Positions 1 to 6,413 of a DNA stretch of 16,080 nt are shown here, piece by piece (the stretch's first letter is position 1; every line of letters begins with the position of its first letter). A model generated the notes under the pieces. That model made no database searches. It was not told the origin of the DNA and saw only the letters and a program-made list of their open reading frames with translations. The position numbers were made by a program, and so were the translations under genes. The stretch spans positions 1 through 16,080 of the forward strand of contig JACPHL010000203.1 of NCBI GenBank assembly GCA_016188625.1. Direction: 5' to 3'. Source of the stretch: Candidatus Rokuibacteriota bacterium (GTDB lineage Bacteria > Methylomirabilota > Methylomirabilia > Rokubacteriales > JACPHL01).

Positions 1-92
1 CTGACTTGGGCCAGGGACATGCGCGACCCAGCCGTCGCGGGGGCCGCGCGGGGACACACCTCGCAGACCCGATCCTCACCTCCCTCCTCGCC

Positions 93-1250
93 TCACAGGC
101 CCAGGAGCTTCGGGCAGGTTCGGCAACCCTCTGGCGCCGGGGGCAGGGGCTCGGACACCGTCCGACCCGCGCCCGCCGCGGCCATCACCGCGGCCACCAC
201 CCCGGCCGCACGCCGCGCCACGAACTGCTGACGGAAGGCCCGATAGGCCGGGGTCTCCCAGATCTCCAGCAGCTCCTGCCCGCCGAGATCCCCAAACCAG
301 ACCCGCGGGACCCGGAAGCACCGGTCATCAGAAGCCCGGGGAATCTCGGTCTGCCCGGCCAGTCCCATGTACACGCACGGCGAGACTTTGCCGTCGGACG
401 ACACGAAGAGGATCTTCAAGGGGTTGGCCTCGCAGACCGCCACCTCCTCGGGGTCAAGGGGATACGGCCGGAAGGGTAGACCGGCCACCTTCGCTCTGGC
501 CCGGGCCTCTTCGAGGACGCGGGCGAACCCATCCCGGAGACCATCCGGGGCAAAGGCCTTGAGGGTGTCCTGGGCTGGCGTGGGCACATAGTCCAGGTTG
601 GTGGCCACCAGCTCGTCAACCCCCAGGGATGCTGCCAGGTCCACCACCGCCGGAAGCTCAGCCATGTTCGTCTTCGTCATGAGGAAGAAGAGCTCGACCT
701 TCGGGTGCCGGCTCCCCCTCCGGGCTCTGAGGTCCAGAAAACGACCGAGATTTGTCAAGACCCCTGACAGGTCAGAGCCGACCCGTATGGCCCCGTGCGT
801 TGGAGGGGTCGCGCCGGCGATGGAGACCGCCAGGAGGTCGAGGTCCAGGTCGAGGAGCCGTTGACCCGCGAGCGGACCGAGCAGCGTCCCGTTCGTGGTA
901 AAGCCCACCCGGGACCCCGCATGTTTTGCCACCCGGATCATGTCGAAGAGCCGTGGGTGCAGGAGGGGCTCTCCCCATCCTTGAAGGTGCACGAATTCCG
1001 CGTGAGGGAAGGCGCGGGCGACGCGCGAAAACAGCTCCCAGGGAAGATGCCGCGGGCGCCAGCGATCGGCCAGGACGGCCACGGGACACATCACGCAGCG
1101 GAGGTTACAACGCGAGGTGACCTCGATCTGGATGGCGTCGAACACCCGCCCTCGCGCGGGGCCGCCGCCACCCCTCAGGGCCCGGCCCAGCATGAAGATC
1201 ACCCGGGAACCAAGCGATCGCGGCTGACGTGTTTCCCCTCGCGCTGGCAC
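93..1250 (-). CDS. Radical SAM/SPASM domain protein, substrate unknown
   Basis: The 385-residue product has the radical SAM cluster motif CxxxCxxC at C48, C52 and C55, followed by a GWGEP segment (91-95) that matches the family GGEP motif for SAM binding. The C-terminal third carries C273, C292, C311, C376 and C379, as in a SPASM or twitch domain that holds an auxiliary iron-sulfur cluster. A full SPASM domain normally has seven cysteines, so one auxiliary cluster is the safer reading. Family members modify peptides or act on small molecules, and nothing here identifies the substrate. The GTG start at 1250 is chosen because a GGGAGA sequence lies six bases upstream and a -10-like TATACT lies further up. 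An ATG at 1193 is the alternative and keeps both cluster motifs. The gene appears to be monocistronic. Family assignment is firm and specific function is unknown. Confidence 0.9.
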   Translation of the reverse strand: MPARGETRQPRSLGSRVIFMLGRALRGGGGPARGRVFDAIQIEVTSRCNLRCVMCPVAVLADRWRPRHLPWELFSRVARAFPHAEFVHLQGWGEPLLHPRLFDMIRVAKHAGSRVGFTTNGTLLGPLAGQRLLDLDLDLLAVSIAGATPPTHGAIRVGSDLSGVLTNLGRFLDLRARRGSRHPKVELFFLMTKTNMAELPAVVDLAASLGVDELVATNLDYVPTPAQDTLKAFAPDGLRDGFARVLEEARARAKVAGLPFRPYPLDPEEVAVCEANPLKILFVSSDGKVSPCVYMGLAGQTEIPRASDDRCFRVPRVWFGDLGGQELLEIWETPAYRAFRQQFVARRAAGVVAAVMAAAGAGRTVSEPLPPAPEGCRTCPKLLGL

Positions 1251-1269
1251 GGGCTTCTCCCGGCAGCCA

Positions 1270-1299
1270 AGTATAGATCCCGGGATCGGGGACCGGCAG
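1270..1299 (-). promoter_or_regulatory. Putative promoter of the radical SAM gene
   Basis: On the minus strand a TATACT hexamer (1270-1275) is preceded, after an 18-base spacer, by CTGCCG (1294-1299), a weak match to the -35 consensus. The -10 box ends 19 bases before the GTG start. This leaves a short 5' UTR of about 12 bases holding the GGGAGA ribosome-binding site. The -10 match is good for such GC-rich DNA, and the -35 match is poor. Confidence 0.5.
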
Positions 1300-1362
1300 T
1301 AGATTTTTCCGGGGTGATCTGCCAGACGGACAGGTGGCTAGATGGTCCGACCAACCGGCGGA

Positions 1363-1516
1363 GTCGCGGCCGAGCGTGAGGCGGCCAAAGACCCCTTCTT
1401 CAGGAAGGTCTACGACTCCCAGAAGATGTACGCATCCGTGGTGGTCCCCGGCCGTCGTCTCCAGTTCCCCCCCCTACAGATTCATCGCCGACTACTACTG
1501 GCCGGAAAAGAAGTAA
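1363..1516 (+). pseudogene. 3' remnant of a TRAP transporter solute-binding protein (DctP-like), frameshifted
   Basis: From about 1363 the plus strand reads EREAAKDPFFRKVYDSQK and then MYASVVVPGRRLQFP. After a +1 shift at a run of eight C residues (1467-1474) it continues PPYRFIADYYWPEKK to a TAA at 1514-1516. This resembles the extreme C-terminus of DctP-type periplasmic binding proteins of TRAP transporters, which often end in a DPFFKKV...SQ...YA...VVP...PPY...DYYW pattern. The rest of the gene (about 300 residues) is absent, and an in-frame stop precedes the fragment at 1339-1341. Removing one C would restore the frame, so the shift could be a true indel or a homopolymer sequencing error. 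The truncation cannot be explained that way. The fragment ends 17 bases from the trpG stop in tail-to-tail orientation. The identification is from memory of the family pattern. Confidence 0.7.
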
Positions 1517-1533
1517 GGGAGGCCGGCGCGGAG

Positions 1534-2109
1534 TCAGCCGGCGGGGCGCAGCGCGAGGAAGTTCCGGAGCAGGGCCTTGCCTTCCTGGGTGAGGATGGAC
1601 TCCGGGTGGAACTGGACGCCCTCGACGGGGTAGCGGCGGTGCCGCAACCCCATGATCTCCCCGTCCTCCGCGCGGGCCGAGACCTCCAGCTCCGCGGGTA
1701 GGCCCTCCTCCAGCACCGCCAGCGAGTGGTACCGGGTGGCGGCGAACGGCGAGGGGAGCCCGCGGAACACCCCCCGGCCGTCATGATGGATCTCCGAGGT
1801 CTTCCCGTGCATCTGGCGCCGGGCCCGATCCACCCGGCCGCCGAGCGCCTGCCCGAGGGCCTGATGCCCGAGGCAGGCCCCCAGGATCGGGACGGCGGCG
1901 TGGAAGGCGCGGATCAGCGGGACGGAGATCCCGGCGGCCTCCGGGCGCCCCGGCCCCGGCGAGATCACGATCCGCTCCGGCCCGAGCCCGGCGATCTCCT
2001 CGAGCGAGACGGCGTCGTTGCGCGCCACGCGCAGCTCGGCGCCCAGCTCGCCCAGGTACTGGACCAGGTTATAGGTGAAGCTGTCGTAGTTGTCGATCAC
2101 CAGGATCAT
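1534..2109 (-). CDS. trpG: Anthranilate synthase component II (glutamine amidotransferase)
   Basis: The 191-residue class I glutamine amidotransferase releases ammonia from glutamine for TrpE, in the first committed step of tryptophan synthesis. It shows the start [15 protein letters not shown], the PGPGRP oxyanion-strand motif (51-56), the nucleophile C79 in GACLGHQ, and the catalytic pair H168 and E170 in HPES. Its length is normal for TrpG/PabA. The ATG at 2109 lies inside the 3' end of trpE in another frame, so translation is probably coupled to trpE. Such a subunit may also serve aminodeoxychorismate synthase for folate, because no separate pabA is visible. No trpD, trpC, trpF, trpB or trpA follows; the next sequence is a broken TRAP gene fragment. 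Confidence 0.95.
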   Translation of the reverse strand: MILVIDNYDSFTYNLVQYLGELGAELRVARNDAVSLEEIAGLGPERIVISPGPGRPEAAGISVPLIRAFHAAVPILGACLGHQALGQALGGRVDRARRQMHGKTSEIHHDGRGVFRGLPSPFAATRYHSLAVLEEGLPAELEVSARAEDGEIMGLRHRRYPVEGVQFHPESILTQEGKALLRNFLALRPAG

Positions 2110-3676
2110 GGACGCCCCGGGCCCAGGGGTGGCCCTGCTCCGCGAGGCGGAGGGCGAGGAGAAGCCCCCGGGCCTTGGAGCAGGTCTCGAGCCACTCCGC
2201 CTTCGGCTCGGAGTCCGCGACGATCCCCGCGCCGACCTGGACGGAGGCCCGGTCGCCGCGGCAGACGATGGTCCGGATGGTGATGCAGGAGTCCAGGTTC
2301 CCCGAGTAGGAGACGTAGCCGACGGCGCCGGCGTAGGGGCCGCGGCGGGCCGGCTCGAGCTCCTCGACGATCTCCATGGCGCGGATCTTGGGCGCGCCGG
2401 TGACGGTCCCCGCCGGGAAGCAGGCCTCCAGCACGTCGATGGCGTCCCGCCCCGGCGCCAGGCGGCCCCGGACGTGGCTCACCAGGTGCATGACGTGGGA
2501 GTAGCGCTCCACGCCCATGAGCTCGCTGACCTCCACCGAGCCCAGCTCCGCCACGCGCCCGACGTCGTTCCGGCCGAGATCGACCAGCATCACGTGCTCG
2601 GCGCGCTCCTTGGGGTCGGCCAAGAGCTCGGCCTCGATGCGGGCGTCCTCGGCCTCGGACATCCCGCGCGGCCGCGTCCCCGCGATCGGCCGGACCTCCA
2701 CGCGCCCGTCCTCGACCCGGACCAGCACCTCCGGGGAGGAGCCGACGAAGGAGGTCCGGCCGAGCCGGAGGAAGAAGAGGTAGGGGGAGGGGTTGATGGC
2801 CCGGAGGGCCCGGTAGACGCGGAACGGGTCCGCGGAGAGCCGGGCATCCAGGCGTCGCGAGAGCACGATCTGGTAGGCGTCGCCCGCGGCGATATGCTCC
2901 TTGGCCCGCTGGACCCGCGCCATGAACGCCTCCTGATCCAGCGAGGAGGTGAACCCCTCCTCGCCGATGGCCACCTGGGGCCTGGTGGTCCACCCCGCCG
3001 GCCGGGTCAGGGGTGCCGGGGCGCGGACGGGCCGCCCCAGCCGGCCCAGGAGCATCCCGATCTTGACCGCGGCGGCGTCGTAGGCGTGGTCGAGGGAGGC
3101 GGCGTCGGTCGCCTCCACGTGGGCGTTGGCGACGGCGAAGAGGCTATGGTGGACGTTGTCGAAGACCAGGAGGTTGTCCGTGAACAGGAACACGGCCTCG
3201 GGGAGCCCGAGGTCGTCGCGGGTGCGCTGGGGGAGGCGCTCGAGATAGCGGACCGCATCGTAGGCAAGGTAGCCGACCGCCCCGCCCTGAAAGCGGGGGA
3301 GCCCCGGCACCCTGACCGGGTGGAACCGGGCGAGGACGCCCCTGAGGGCCTGGAGCGGGTTGCCCGGGGGCAGGCGCTCGGCCCGGCCGTCGGGCCCGCG
3401 CAGGGTGTTGCGCCCCCGCGCGGCTGTCAGGATCATGGACGGCTCCGCGCCCAGGAAGGAGTAGCGCGCCCACCGCTCGCCCCCCTCGACCGACTCGAGG
3501 AGGAACCCGTAGCGGCGCGGCCGGAGCCGCAGGAACGCCGACAGCGGCGTGTCCAGATCGGCCGAGAGCTCGGTGAAGACCGGGACCAGGTTCCCGTGCC
3601 GGGCCAGGGCGCCGAACTCCTCCCGGCTCGGCGACAGCGCCGGGATCCAAAGCCCGGTCGAGCTCAGGGTTCGCAT
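2069..3676 (-). CDS. trpE: Anthranilate synthase component I
   Basis: The 535-residue chorismate-utilising enzyme converts chorismate and ammonia to anthranilate in complex with TrpG. The N-terminal region carries the LLES motif (59-62), part of the tryptophan feedback site and a feature that favours TrpE over PabB. The catalytic half has PIAGTRPRG, the DLGRND segment, and GTVTGAPK (423-430), all hallmark chorismate-binding motifs. The start is the ATG at 3676. No Shine-Dalgarno sequence precedes it and a GATAAT box lies only eight bases away, so the mRNA may be leaderless. The last 14 codons overlap trpG in a different frame, giving a C-terminal tail (about residues 522-535) that is not conserved sequence. 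No leader peptide or attenuator is visible; a leaderless mRNA would exclude one. Feedback inhibition is expected from LLES. Confidence 0.96.
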   Translation of the reverse strand: MRTLSSTGLWIPALSPSREEFGALARHGNLVPVFTELSADLDTPLSAFLRLRPRRYGFLLESVEGGERWARYSFLGAEPSMILTAARGRNTLRGPDGRAERLPPGNPLQALRGVLARFHPVRVPGLPRFQGGAVGYLAYDAVRYLERLPQRTRDDLGLPEAVFLFTDNLLVFDNVHHSLFAVANAHVEATDAASLDHAYDAAAVKIGMLLGRLGRPVRAPAPLTRPAGWTTRPQVAIGEEGFTSSLDQEAFMARVQRAKEHIAAGDAYQIVLSRRLDARLSADPFRVYRALRAINPSPYLFFLRLGRTSFVGSSPEVLVRVEDGRVEVRPIAGTRPRGMSEAEDARIEAELLADPKERAEHVMLVDLGRNDVGRVAELGSVEVSELMGVERYSHVMHLVSHVRGRLAPGRDAIDVLEACFPAGTVTGAPKIRAMEIVEELEPARRGPYAGAVGYVSYSGNLDSCITIRTIVCRGDRASVQVGAGIVADSEPKAEWLETCSKARGLLLALRLAEQGHPWARGVHDPGDRQLRQLHL

Positions 3677-3684
3677 GACGAGCC

Positions 3685-3713
3685 ATTATCGCCGATGGGG
3701 TCCGGCCCGGCAA
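3685..3713 (-). promoter_or_regulatory. trpE promoter, probably giving a leaderless mRNA
   Basis: On the minus strand TTGCCG (3708-3713) and GATAAT (3685-3690) are separated by exactly 17 bases (3691-3707). They match the sigma70 consensus at 4 of 6 and 5 of 6 positions. Only eight bases separate the -10 box from the trpE ATG at 3676. A start site at the usual distance would therefore fall on or beside the A of the start codon. The match is seen in the sequence; leaderless initiation is an inference. Confidence 0.65.
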
Positions 3714-3803
3714 GGCGCAGGCTCGTCTCCCGGTCACGGCCCTCCGGCGGGGCGGCCGGGCCCGCCACCTGGGGTGTCGGGGGGGAGGCGCCTCAGCCGG
3801 CGC

Positions 3804-3832
3804 TTTTTCGAGCCCCCGGGCGGGGGTAGACT
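3804..3832 (+). promoter_or_regulatory. Putative clpS-like gene promoter
   Basis: A TAGACT hexamer (3827-3832) lies seven bases before the ATG at 3840. A poor -35 candidate, TTTTTC (3804-3809), sits 17 bases upstream. The spacer contains the inverted repeat CCCCCG-GG-CGGGGG (3813-3826), which directly abuts the -10 box and could be an operator, although GC palindromes are common here. The layout mirrors the trpE promoter on the opposite strand. Confidence 0.4.
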
Positions 3833-3839
3833 GGAGGGT

Positions 3840-4124
3840 ATGGCGCTTACCCGGCCAAGGCCCGAGACCCTCGACGAGCCCGAGACCGCCGTCGGCCCGC
3901 CCTGGATGACCATCCTCCACAACTGCGACTGCCACACCTTCGAGGAGGTCGTCCGCCAGCTCATGAAGGCGATCGGCTGCTCGGAGGCCGAAGGGTGGGA
4001 GATCGCCTGGCGGATCCACAACACCGGCCAGGCCGTGGTCAAGGTGGGGGGTGAGGACGAGTGCGTCCGGGTCGCCGATATCCTGGCCGAGATCGGCCTG
4101 CGGGTCAGCGTGGTCCAGTCCTAG
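3840..4124 (+). CDS. clpS: ClpS-like ATP-dependent Clp protease adaptor
   Basis: The 94-residue protein matches the ClpS fold. A TILHNCDCHTFEEVV segment (about 24-38) corresponds to the family's VLLNDDxTPMEFVV strand and helix. A WRIHNTGQAVV segment aligns with HVHxxGxA, whose histidine lines the N-degron pocket. ClpS binds proteins with bulky hydrophobic N-terminal residues and passes them to ClpA or ClpC. The usual pocket Asn-Asp pair reads N-C-D here, so the specificity may differ. GGAGGG lies only one base before the ATG, too close for a ribosome-binding site, while a -10-like box lies seven bases upstream, consistent with leaderless translation. An ATG at 3906 is an alternative but would remove residues ahead of the first strand. 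No clpA is in the window. It is divergent from trpE and convergent with the ATP-grasp gene. Confidence 0.8.
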   Translation: MALTRPRPETLDEPETAVGPPWMTILHNCDCHTFEEVVRQLMKAIGCSEAEGWEIAWRIHNTGQAVVKVGGEDECVRVADILAEIGLRVSVVQS

Positions 4125-4203
4125 CGCCCGCTCCGCCGCCCCGTCCGGACCGCCACACTGCCGGTGGGTGACCGTGACGGCCCTGGCCTTGGATCCCTTC
4201 TCC

Positions 4204-4247
4204 CCTCCCCGGGGGGCCGTCCGAGGGGACGGAGCCCCCCTCCGAGT
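4204..4247 (-). repeat. Partial copy (C) of a dispersed intergenic repeat
   Basis: Read on the minus strand this 44-base segment starts ACTCGGAGGGGGGCTCCG, two bases after the ATP-grasp stop codon, and ends in GGGGAGG. It aligns over about 41 bases with the start of the copy at the right edge (15966 onward). Its first 15 bases are identical to those of the copy following the pilT stop. The remaining, more conserved part of the repeat is missing here. Confidence 0.6.
4211..4240. terminator. Strong GC hairpin between convergent clpS and ATP-grasp genes
   Basis: GGGGGGCCGTCC and GGACGGAGCCCCCC pair over 12 bases with a two-base AG bulge and a short GAGG loop. The hairpin lies in the 124-base gap between two convergent genes, where a bidirectional terminator is expected. 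Neither strand has a U-tract after the stem, so it is either a U-less terminator or a 3'-end protecting structure. It is part of repeat copy C. Confidence 0.5.
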
Positions 4248-4248
4248 A

Positions 4249-5271
4249 TTAGCCTAAGCGATCCGGGCGCCAGTTGAGGCCGAGGTTCACGATCCGCTGC
4301 AGGAGGGCCGCGTAGGAGACCCCGGCCAGCTCCGCGGACTCGGCGAAGTCGTCGCCGTAGGCGATCTCCGGGTTCGGGTTCGCCTCAAGGACGAAGACGT
4401 TCCCGTCGGCGTCGAGCCGGAAGTCGAGCCGGGCGTAGCCGGAGAGCTCGAGGCTGCGATAGACGCGCTTGGCCAGGGCCTGGATCCGCTCCGTCAGCCC
4501 CTCGGGCAGCTCCTTGGCCGGCCCGGAGCCGATCCCGTACTTGGCGCGGTACTTGTGGCTCCACTTGACGCGGGCGGTGGCGATCCGGTGCTCGTCCTCC
4601 GGCATCCTGGCGAAGTAGAGCTCCCAGACCGGGAAGACCTGGAGGCGCGTGTTCCCCAGGACCCCCACGTAGAGCTCGCGCCCCTCGATGTACTGCTCCA
4701 CGATAGCGTCAGTCCCCACGTGCCCGTGGACGAACGCCACGCGCTCCCGGAGCCTGGCCTCGTCGTCCACGATGGAGGCCTTGGAGATCCCCAGGGAGGC
4801 CTCCTGGGAGACAGACTTGACGATGGCGGGGAAGCTCATCCGCTTCGGGAACTTGACCCGGCGGCCGACGGGGAAGACGACGAACTGGGGCGCGGGGATC
4901 CGGTGGTAGGAGAAGATCTTCTTCGACAGCCCCTTGTGCCGGCCGAGCATCAGCCCCCAGGGGTTGCAGCCGGTGTACGGCACCCGCAACAGCTCGAGGT
5001 AGGAGACCACGTTCTGGTCGTAGACGGCGACGCCGTCGAACTCCTCCAGCAGGTTGAAGGCGATGTGGGGCTTCCACTCCTCGATGGCCGTGCGGATGAC
5101 GTCCAGGTCGCTCCGGACGCCCAGGGGCCGCACCTCGTGCCCCATCTCCCGGAGGGTCGTGACCACGTCGTACTCCGTCTTCCACGCCACCGTGGCCAGA
5201 TCGACGTCGCCCGGATTCTCCGGCGGGACCAGGTCCTCGTGCATCAGGACCAGCACGCGGAGCTTCTTCAT
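4249..5271 (-). CDS. D-Ala-D-Ala ligase-like ATP-grasp enzyme
   Basis: The 340-residue protein has an N-terminal preATP-grasp region (about 1-105, including NLLEEFDG at 73-80) and a C-terminal ATP-grasp domain. The latter shows the ATP-binding lysine region at K152, a small loop EASLGISKAS (157-166), VEQYIEGREL (191-200) and the metal-binding E296 and N298 in LEANPNPEI. D-Ala-D-Ala ligases usually read EVNTLPG at that site, so the acceptor is probably different. The fold predicts ATP-dependent joining of an amine to a carboxylate through an acyl phosphate; the substrates are unknown. Its ATG overlaps the stop of the upstream metallopeptidase gene as ATGA, so the two proteins are very likely made together and act in one process. 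A dedicated peptide or cell-wall ligase is more likely than the housekeeping Ddl, because no murein gene is adjacent. Confidence 0.87.
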   Translation of the reverse strand: MKKLRVLVLMHEDLVPPENPGDVDLATVAWKTEYDVVTTLREMGHEVRPLGVRSDLDVIRTAIEEWKPHIAFNLLEEFDGVAVYDQNVVSYLELLRVPYTGCNPWGLMLGRHKGLSKKIFSYHRIPAPQFVVFPVGRRVKFPKRMSFPAIVKSVSQEASLGISKASIVDDEARLRERVAFVHGHVGTDAIVEQYIEGRELYVGVLGNTRLQVFPVWELYFARMPEDEHRIATARVKWSHKYRAKYGIGSGPAKELPEGLTERIQALAKRVYRSLELSGYARLDFRLDADGNVFVLEANPNPEIAYGDDFAESAELAGVSYAALLQRIVNLGLNWRPDRLG

Positions 5272-6344
5272 AGCGCCACCCGATGGCGCCCGCTGTGGAG
5301 GTAGTTCATGGTCTGCACGGTCAGGAGCACCGTGAAGTCCAGCTTCACCTGGTCCTCGGGCGAGGCCAGCCGGAGGCTCAGCTCCCGGCAGCGGTCGATC
5401 ATGTCCTCGAAGACGCGGTCGATGGTGTACTGGTACTCCCCGGTCCAGCTCGCCACCTTGCGCCGGACCTCCTTGCGGATCCGGTTCAGGAAGCCGGCGG
5501 CCGTCGGGTTGCCCCGGTGCTCCGGGGCGTCGGAGAAGAGCCGCCGGAGGTCCCGGTCGTAGAACTCCGGGTACTCGAGCCCGTAGTGCTGCCGCCGCTG
5601 CCTGTAGTGCTTGCGGAGGGTCTTGCGCAGGCGGTGGAGGGGATCGATGCGCGCCCGCGAGTTGACCGGCGGCCTCCGGTCGGCGATCTCGCGCATCAGC
5701 TCGTCCATGTACTGAAGCTTCTTCAGGGCCGGCCAGCCCACGTAACGCTCCCGCCACATGGAGTCCGGGTCGAGCCAGACCGCGAAGGTCTCGGCGAAGT
5801 CCTCGTCGGGGTGGCTCTGGGCATACCAGAAGTCGAGGTGGAGGACGTAGCTCCGGCTGTAGGGCTTGGGCGTGTAGTGCTCGGGGTAGGGCAGGGACGA
5901 CTTCCCGAAGAGCCGCTGCCGGCGGCGGCGGCGGGAGAGGCGGTAGGCGTGGTCGATGGCGTGCCCGGCTTCGTGCCGGATGATCCGCATGCACTCTTCG
6001 GGGTCCTCCCCCTCGGCCTCGAACATCTGGTCCCGCTCCAGCCGCGTCAGGCGCGGATGGGCCAGGTAGAACGGCAGGGCGATCCCGGAGACCTCGTCGG
6101 GGGTGAACCAGTCGTCCGAGAGCCAGACGTGCGGCCGGAAGCGGAGGTTCCGGGCCTCCAGCTCCCTGTAGAGCTGCTGGACCCGCTCCTCGAGCAGGCT
6201 CCCCTCGATCCGGAGGTCGAGGTCCGAGAGCCGGAGGTCGAGGAGCTTCTCGTCCGGCCAGCTCACCCACTCAGGCTCGGGGGGTGGGCCGGCCTCCAGC
6301 GCCTCCGAAGGCGAGGCACCGGTCTTCTCCCCTGCCGCAGTCAT
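5268..6344 (-). CDS. Zinc metallopeptidase with HEAGH motif, coupled to ATP-grasp ligase
   Basis: The 358-residue protein contains HEAGHAIDH (124-132), in which H124 and H128 would bind zinc and E125 act as base, and DFAETF (182-187), in which E185 is a plausible third ligand. This HExxH plus downstream FAE arrangement occurs in putative zinc-binding metallopeptidases related to the lethal-factor-like gluzincins. There is no signal peptide or membrane segment, so a cytoplasmic role is likely. An arginine-rich stretch (138-144) follows the motif, and the C-terminal part (about 230-358) is mostly helical and basic. The ATG at 6344 is preferred because a TACACT box sits nine bases upstream. An in-frame GTG at 6371 would precede that box. 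The stop overlaps the ATP-grasp start by four bases. The natural substrate is unknown. Confidence 0.85.
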   Translation of the reverse strand: MTAAGEKTGASPSEALEAGPPPEPEWVSWPDEKLLDLRLSDLDLRIEGSLLEERVQQLYRELEARNLRFRPHVWLSDDWFTPDEVSGIALPFYLAHPRLTRLERDQMFEAEGEDPEECMRIIRHEAGHAIDHAYRLSRRRRRQRLFGKSSLPYPEHYTPKPYSRSYVLHLDFWYAQSHPDEDFAETFAVWLDPDSMWRERYVGWPALKKLQYMDELMREIADRRPPVNSRARIDPLHRLRKTLRKHYRQRRQHYGLEYPEFYDRDLRRLFSDAPEHRGNPTAAGFLNRIRKEVRRKVASWTGEYQYTIDRVFEDMIDRCRELSLRLASPEDQVKLDFTVLLTVQTMNYLHSGRHRVAL

Positions 6345-6353
6345 CCCACCCTT

Positions 6354-6359
6354 AGTGTA
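6354..6359 (-). promoter_or_regulatory. Putative -10 box of the metallopeptidase/ATP-grasp operon
   Basis: TACACT on the minus strand lies nine bases before the ATG at 6344, in the 69-base gap after the hemG stop. No convincing -35 hexamer is seen at 16-18 bases. The distance implies a very short or absent 5' UTR and argues for the 6344 start. Read-through from hemG is also possible. Confidence 0.4.
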
Positions 6360-6413
6360 GCGCAGGGCCACCCCGGACGCCGAAGCCGAAGGGCGGCGGG
6401 GGGTCGGGGGGTT

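Noticed and set aside
1-92. Possible start of another minus-strand gene (ATG at 20, reading MSLAQV)
   Set aside because: Only six codons remain before the edge, with no ribosome-binding site or -10 box upstream, so it cannot be supported.
1534-2109. Annotation of trpG as pabA
   Set aside because: It overlaps a trpE that carries the LLES feedback motif, so the tryptophan role is primary; a second role in folate synthesis stays possible.
2090-3829. Long plus-strand open frame of 579 codons opposite trpE
   Set aside because: It is a shadow frame caused by high GC at third positions of trpE. The product is rich in Gly, Pro, Asp and Arg with no domain, while the minus strand encodes clear TrpE motifs.
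5271-6270. N-terminal extension of the ATP-grasp frame upstream of its ATG at 5271
   Set aside because: The extension lies entirely inside the metallopeptidase gene in another frame and is Pro/Arg/Ala-rich without family similarity. The ATGA overlap and conserved N-terminus fix the start at 5271.
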